Assembly (NCBI GenBank): GCA_035326705.1
Contig: DAOLES010000001.1
Span: 1 to 64,000 of the forward strand
DNA from: Oligoflexia bacterium
Lineage (GTDB): Bacteria > Bdellovibrionota_G > JALEGL01
Direction: 5' to 3'
DNA length: 64,000 bases
Of this stretch, positions 60,560 to 64,000 are shown piece after piece. The position numbers and the translations under genes were made by a program. Under the pieces are notes generated by a model that did not search any database, had not been told where the DNA came from, and saw only the letters and a list, made by a program, of their open reading frames with translations. Within the stretch, counting starts at the first letter, position 1; the number at the start of each line of letters is the position of its first letter.

Positions 60560-62039
60560 TGTCCTAGTCATAAACCAACCCTTTGTTAAAGATTTTTGTA
60601 GAACCCAACGTTGGGCGGCTAAAACCCGCGGTCGGGTGTTGCGGGCACCAGATTGGCTTGCTTATGCAACAGCAGTTCTTGAAAAAGAAAATGTTGATGT
60701 AAAACTATATGATTTTCCAGCTCGAGAGTGGGGGCGCAAGGAGTTTAGAGAGCTTATTGCAGCGGAACAGCCACAATATGTGGTTTTAGATTCAACTACA
60801 CCATCTATTGAGTCAGACATTGGCTGTGCAAGAGACGTAAAAGAAATGGCACCGCATGCAAAAGTTATCATGGTTGGGCCCCATGCTTCTTCTTGCTCAG
60901 ACGAGACCCTTAAAAATGCCAATGGCGCTGTTGATGCTATTGCTGTGGGTGAATATGATTATACAGTTAGAGATTTGATTACCAGAGATCCACATTGGAA
61001 AGAAGTGCAGGGAGCAGTACTTTGGAATGGTGGAGATATTATAAAAAACGAAGCTCGACCCCTCATAGAACCTATTGATGAGTTACCTTATCCAGCCTGG
61101 CATCAATTGGATTTATTAAAATATTTTGATGGTACAAAGCTACATCCCTATGTTGATATTTTTTCTGGTAGAGGCTGTCCTCACAAATGTACGTTTTGTT
61201 TATGGCCACAGGTCATGCATGGGCATAAGTTGCGTTTGCGCGATCCAAAATGTGTTGTTGATGAGATGGAATGGGTCATTTCAATTTGTCCTGAAGTTGT
61301 TCAAGGTGGTGAATTTTTCTTTGAAGATGATACCTTTACGCTACATAAACCAACAGCTTTAGGGATTTGTGAAGAAATTTTATCAAGAGGTTTAAAGGTT
61401 ACTTTTTCTGTAAATGCAAGGGTTGATACTGCAGATCTACATATGATGGAAATGTTGAAAAAAGCCGGCTGTAGAGAGCTTTTGGTGGGTTTTGAATCTG
61501 GCAATCAACAAGTCTTAGATAACATTAAGAAAAGAGCAACCGTAGAGCAAGCTAAAGTATTTATGGATAGAACCAAGCAAGCGGGTTTAGATGTACATGG
61601 AACCTTTGTCATGGGCTTACCTGGAGAGACCAAAGAGAGTATGAAAGAAACAGTTGAGTTTGCCAACGGTTTAGGTTTGCATACACTACAGTTTTCTGCA
61701 GCCATGCCATTTCCCGGCACCAAATATTTTGAATATGCAGAAGAGAAAGGCTACCTTAACACCAAAGATTGGTCTAAATGGCTTGATCCTGAGGGCGAAC
61801 AAACAGGTGTTGTGAGTTACCCAGGTTTAAGCAAAGATGAAGTTGAAGCAGGAGTTAATGAAGGCTTAAAGCGGTTTTATTTTCGTCCGAGTTATATTTT
61901 ACGTTTTGCACTTAAAAATATGCATTTCAAAGACTTTTTGCGCAAAGTAAGAGGGTTTAGGCATTTTGCTGGTTATTTAATTGAGAATAACCGTTGGGTA
62001 AAAAAGCTGTTTAAAAAATCCTCAAATAAAACGGTGTAA
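60552..62039 (+). CDS. B12-binding-domain radical SAM protein, HpnJ-like
   Basis: A 495-residue protein. Residues 1-145 resemble a cobalamin-binding Rossmann domain (but I see no DxHxxG histidine ligand), followed by a radical SAM barrel with the 4Fe-4S motif CPHKCTFC (Cys209, Cys213, Cys216) continuing LWPQ, and the segments FFFEDDTFTLHK and GFESGNQQVLDNIKKRAT. The CTFCLWPQ wording resembles hopanoid-associated HpnJ. Two glycosyltransferase genes follow on the same strand, suggesting lipid or surface-polysaccharide modification. No hopanoid cyclase is in view, so the HpnJ link is tentative. Confidence 0.8.
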   Translation: MSDVLVINQPFVKDFCRTQRWAAKTRGRVLRAPDWLAYATAVLEKENVDVKLYDFPAREWGRKEFRELIAAEQPQYVVLDSTTPSIESDIGCARDVKEMAPHAKVIMVGPHASSCSDETLKNANGAVDAIAVGEYDYTVRDLITRDPHWKEVQGAVLWNGGDIIKNEARPLIEPIDELPYPAWHQLDLLKYFDGTKLHPYVDIFSGRGCPHKCTFCLWPQVMHGHKLRLRDPKCVVDEMEWVISICPEVVQGGEFFFEDDTFTLHKPTALGICEEILSRGLKVTFSVNARVDTADLHMMEMLKKAGCRELLVGFESGNQQVLDNIKKRATVEQAKVFMDRTKQAGLDVHGTFVMGLPGETKESMKETVEFANGLGLHTLQFSAAMPFPGTKYFEYAEEKGYLNTKDWSKWLDPEGEQTGVVSYPGLSKDEVEAGVNEGLKRFYFRPSYILRFALKNMHFKDFLRKVRGFRHFAGYLIENNRWVKKLFKKSSNKTV

Positions 62040-62140
62040 TGGATAAAGTTTATTGAATTAAGTCATATTGATGATGCACAAAGGCAAAGTATTTTTCCTC
62101 TCAAAAAAATACATTGGGAAAAATCTTCCCATATATAAAG

Positions 62141-63148
62141 ATGAACACTAGGGTATCAAAACTGGAAAAACTGTTAACAGTTATTGTTGTTGCCTATAAT
62201 GAAGAGGACCATATTGCCCAGTGTATCGACTCGATACTCAATCAAAGTATTGCTTACCCTTATGATATTGTTGTTGTAGATGATGGCTCAACCGACCAAA
62301 CGCCTAATATTTTAAAACAATATCAAGGCTCAATTAAAATTATTCATACAAAAAATCAAGGCCCAAGTCATGCACGTAACTTAGCCGTTCAAAGTCTTCA
62401 AACGCCATGGCTTGCTTTTTTTGATGCGGATGCAGTCCTTGATCATCAGTGTCTTGAGATCCTTTTTAAACATGTGCAAGAGTTAGAAATGGCTGAGACA
62501 GTCTCTTTTTCAATTGGGGGGCAACAAAGTGTTAGCCCAAATGCGCAAAAGGTTGAACAAAATACTGCGGCATTTTTGCAGAGCCTTAGTTTTGTATCTG
62601 ACTATTTACATGAATCAGAAACGCTCAAAAAAGTTGAACATGTCCCCAGTTGTAATGTGATTTATTCTAGGCAAAGTATTCTTAGTTTAGGTGGTTTTGA
62701 TGAAAAATTGTGGCCTTGTGAAGACCTTGACTTAGATCTCCGCTTAAAAAAAAAATTAGGCCATCAGGTTTTTTACTGCCCAAAAGCTAAAATTTTTCAT
62801 CGACGGCCAAAAACCTACCTTGATTTGTTGAAAATGTTTCATCGTTATGGTTTTGGGCATGGCTTATTGGTCAAAAAACATGGTTTATGTCAAAGGTTAC
62901 ACTTCCTTCCATTTCTGAGCGTTGCAGTATTATTGGGTTTACTCGTAATTGGCATTCAATGGTTAAATACTGCTTGCTTACTCATTGCAGGAATTTTTAT
63001 ATTTAATTTTATATTTTGGCTTTTAAGGAGAAAACAGTTAAAAGAATCCTTGTTGTTTTCATGCTTATTTATAACGTGCATAACGGTTTGGAATCTTGGT
63101 TTTGGCCGGGCAATGTTTGCCCAAAAGACTCGCTTTGGTCATGATTAA
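62141..63148 (+). CDS. Family 2 glycosyltransferase with C-terminal membrane helices
   Basis: A 335-residue GT-A enzyme. The nucleotide-sugar core has VIVVAYNEEDHIAQC, VVDDGSTDQTP, the metal-binding FFDADAVLD and the acceptor region CEDLDLDLRLK; residues about 265-320 form two transmembrane helices, anchoring it to the inner membrane. Start chosen at ATG 62141; the frame is open to a TTG at 62114. It lies 101 bases after the radical SAM gene and overlaps the next gene by 8 bases. Confidence 0.88.
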   Translation: MNTRVSKLEKLLTVIVVAYNEEDHIAQCIDSILNQSIAYPYDIVVVDDGSTDQTPNILKQYQGSIKIIHTKNQGPSHARNLAVQSLQTPWLAFFDADAVLDHQCLEILFKHVQELEMAETVSFSIGGQQSVSPNAQKVEQNTAAFLQSLSFVSDYLHESETLKKVEHVPSCNVIYSRQSILSLGGFDEKLWPCEDLDLDLRLKKKLGHQVFYCPKAKIFHRRPKTYLDLLKMFHRYGFGHGLLVKKHGLCQRLHFLPFLSVAVLLGLLVIGIQWLNTACLLIAGIFIFNFIFWLLRRKQLKESLLFSCLFITCITVWNLGFGRAMFAQKTRFGHD

Positions 63149-64000
63149 CCTGTCTTTAATAATTCCTGCTTACAACGAAGGATCGCATATTTTTGAAGTT
63201 TTAGATCAAGCTGCACATAGGATTTCAAGCTATCAACAGCAAAATCCACAGTTTAAAGGTGAGCTAATAGTGGTCAACGACGGTTCCATTGACCAGACTC
63301 AAGAAGAGATCGATAAATTTAGCAAAGTACAGTTGGATAAGTATCAGCAGCTGAGCTTTCATTGTGTCAGTTATAAAGATAATCAAGGCTATGGAGCGGC
63401 ATTAAAGCATGGTTTTGCTGCAGCTAAAGGTGAATACTTATCTTTTATGGATGGAGATAGAACCATTGATGCACAAACGGTTTTAAGTTTGTATGAACAA
63501 TTAAAGTCTAACCCTAACAAACATATGGCCACGGGTCAGCGCTTTTCAAGCAAATCAAGCAAAATGCCAAAAGTAAGAAAGTTAGGAAATGTTATTTTTG
63601 CCCAGATGTTAAGCTTTTTATCGGGTAAAAAAATAACCGATACTGCAAGTGGCGTTAGAGTATTTGATCGTGAAGCTTTGAATAAAATGTTACCACTGCC
63701 CAATGGTCTACATTTTACTCCTGCCATGTCGAGTAAAGCGGTACATGAAAATATTGAAGTGCTGGAAGTCCCCATCGATTATTATGATAGAGAAGGTAAG
63801 TCTAAGCTCAGTGTGGTAAAAGATGGTTGGCGCTTTTTTCATGTGATTGTCAGTATCGTCATGATGTACAATCCATTTAAGATATTATTTTTAGTTGGAA
63901 TGTGTTTAATAGCCATTGGCTTGGTGTTTATGATGCCTTTAATACAGTCTTTTTATAAAAACGAAGCCATACTATTTAGCGATTATATATATAGATCCTT
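63141..64000 (+). CDS. Family 2 glycosyltransferase, DPM1/GtrB-like (3' end outside window)
   Basis: The frame opens with ATG at 63141 inside the end of the previous gene and stays open to the window edge (286 codons). It shows LSLIIPAYNEGSHIFEVL, IVVNDGSIDQTQEE, GYGAALKHGF, FMDGDRTID and a DTASGVRVFDREAL segment, the dolichol-/undecaprenyl-phosphate sugar transferase pattern, then transmembrane helices from about residue 250. Such enzymes load sugars on a polyprenyl carrier for GT-C transferases; the DUF2723 protein in this window could be a consumer, but that is speculation. Confidence 0.88.
   Translation, partial: MINLSLIIPAYNEGSHIFEVLDQAAHRISSYQQQNPQFKGELIVVNDGSIDQTQEEIDKFSKVQLDKYQQLSFHCVSYKDNQGYGAALKHGFAAAKGEYLSFMDGDRTIDAQTVLSLYEQLKSNPNKHMATGQRFSSKSSKMPKVRKLGNVIFAQMLSFLSGKKITDTASGVRVFDREALNKMLPLPNGLHFTPAMSSKAVHENIEVLEVPIDYYDREGKSKLSVVKDGWRFFHVIVSIVMMYNPFKILFLVGMCLIAIGLVFMMPLIQSFYKNEAILFSDYIYRS

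Noticed and set aside
1..64000. tRNA or rRNA genes, CRISPR arrays, insertion sequences, prophage
   Set aside because: Intergenic intervals are all under 200 bases and none shows a cloverleaf, repeat-spacer array, transposase or integrase frame by eye.

Overview
The window is a gene-dense 64 kb stretch of an AT-rich chromosome (about 36-38% GC by eye) from a Gram-negative bacterium. Signal peptides, lipoproteins with lipoboxes, several small outer-membrane beta-barrel candidates, a type IV prepilin and split GcvPA/GcvPB all fit. DUF3015, DUF4105 (Lnb-type) and DUF4197 proteins, a DivIVA-like protein and a 355-residue conserved protein point to a deltaproteobacterial or Bdellovibrionota relative; this placement is inference. 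I saw no rRNA, tRNA, CRISPR array, insertion sequence or prophage, and no gene-free gap exceeds 300 bases.

Layout. 0-5.4 kb: truncated gamma-carbonic-anhydrase-like gene, cyclic-nucleotide-binding protein, aspzincin-like exported protease, archaeal-type (type II) GAPDH homologue, glutamate dehydrogenase. 5.5-9.2 kb: purN, radC-like gene, then oxyR divergent from a thioredoxin / small protein / 2-Cys peroxiredoxin operon with a near-consensus OxyR site between them and a partly duplicated, hairpin-rich spacer before ahpC. 9.3-14.3 kb: unknown exported protein, bifunctional Rel, plant-type glutamate-cysteine ligase, VanZ-like protein. 14.3-20.2 kb: DUF3015, Lnb-type lipoprotein N-acyltransferase candidate, lipoprotein hydrolase, gamma-glutamyltransferase, class II aldolase. 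20.3-26.9 kb: transaldolase, etfBA, lipoprotein, dnaK. 27-35 kb: envelope proteins, truA/proC, TAM41-like nucleotidyltransferase, TSUP permease, maf, PLP-homeostasis protein, divIVA. 35.4-40.8 kb: folD-gcvT-gcvH-gcvPA-gcvPB, a one-carbon/glycine-cleavage unit. 40.8-49.6 kb: conserved unknown protein, birA, valS, response regulator, rsmD-coaD-aminotransferase. 49.7-58.8 kb: prepilin, DUF2723 membrane protein, GAF/HD-GYP protein, HerA-like ATPase, fatty-acid-hydroxylase family protein, ArsC/Spx-like protein, DUF4197. 58.8-64 kb: AbgT transporter, then a radical SAM gene and two glycosyltransferases; the last runs off the window.

Most genes are housekeeping. The most informative observations are the oxyR/ahpC regulatory region; the duplicated 3' gene end, differing only by synonymous changes, beside a structured spacer; a recurrent arrangement of -10 boxes 6-9 bases before start codons of genes without a usable Shine-Dalgarno sequence (candidate leaderless mRNAs, including a GTG-started folD); and several rare or uncharacterised families (type II GAPDH, TAM41-like, Lnb-like, HerA-like). 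I did not find an operon that I can confidently call a wholly new system.
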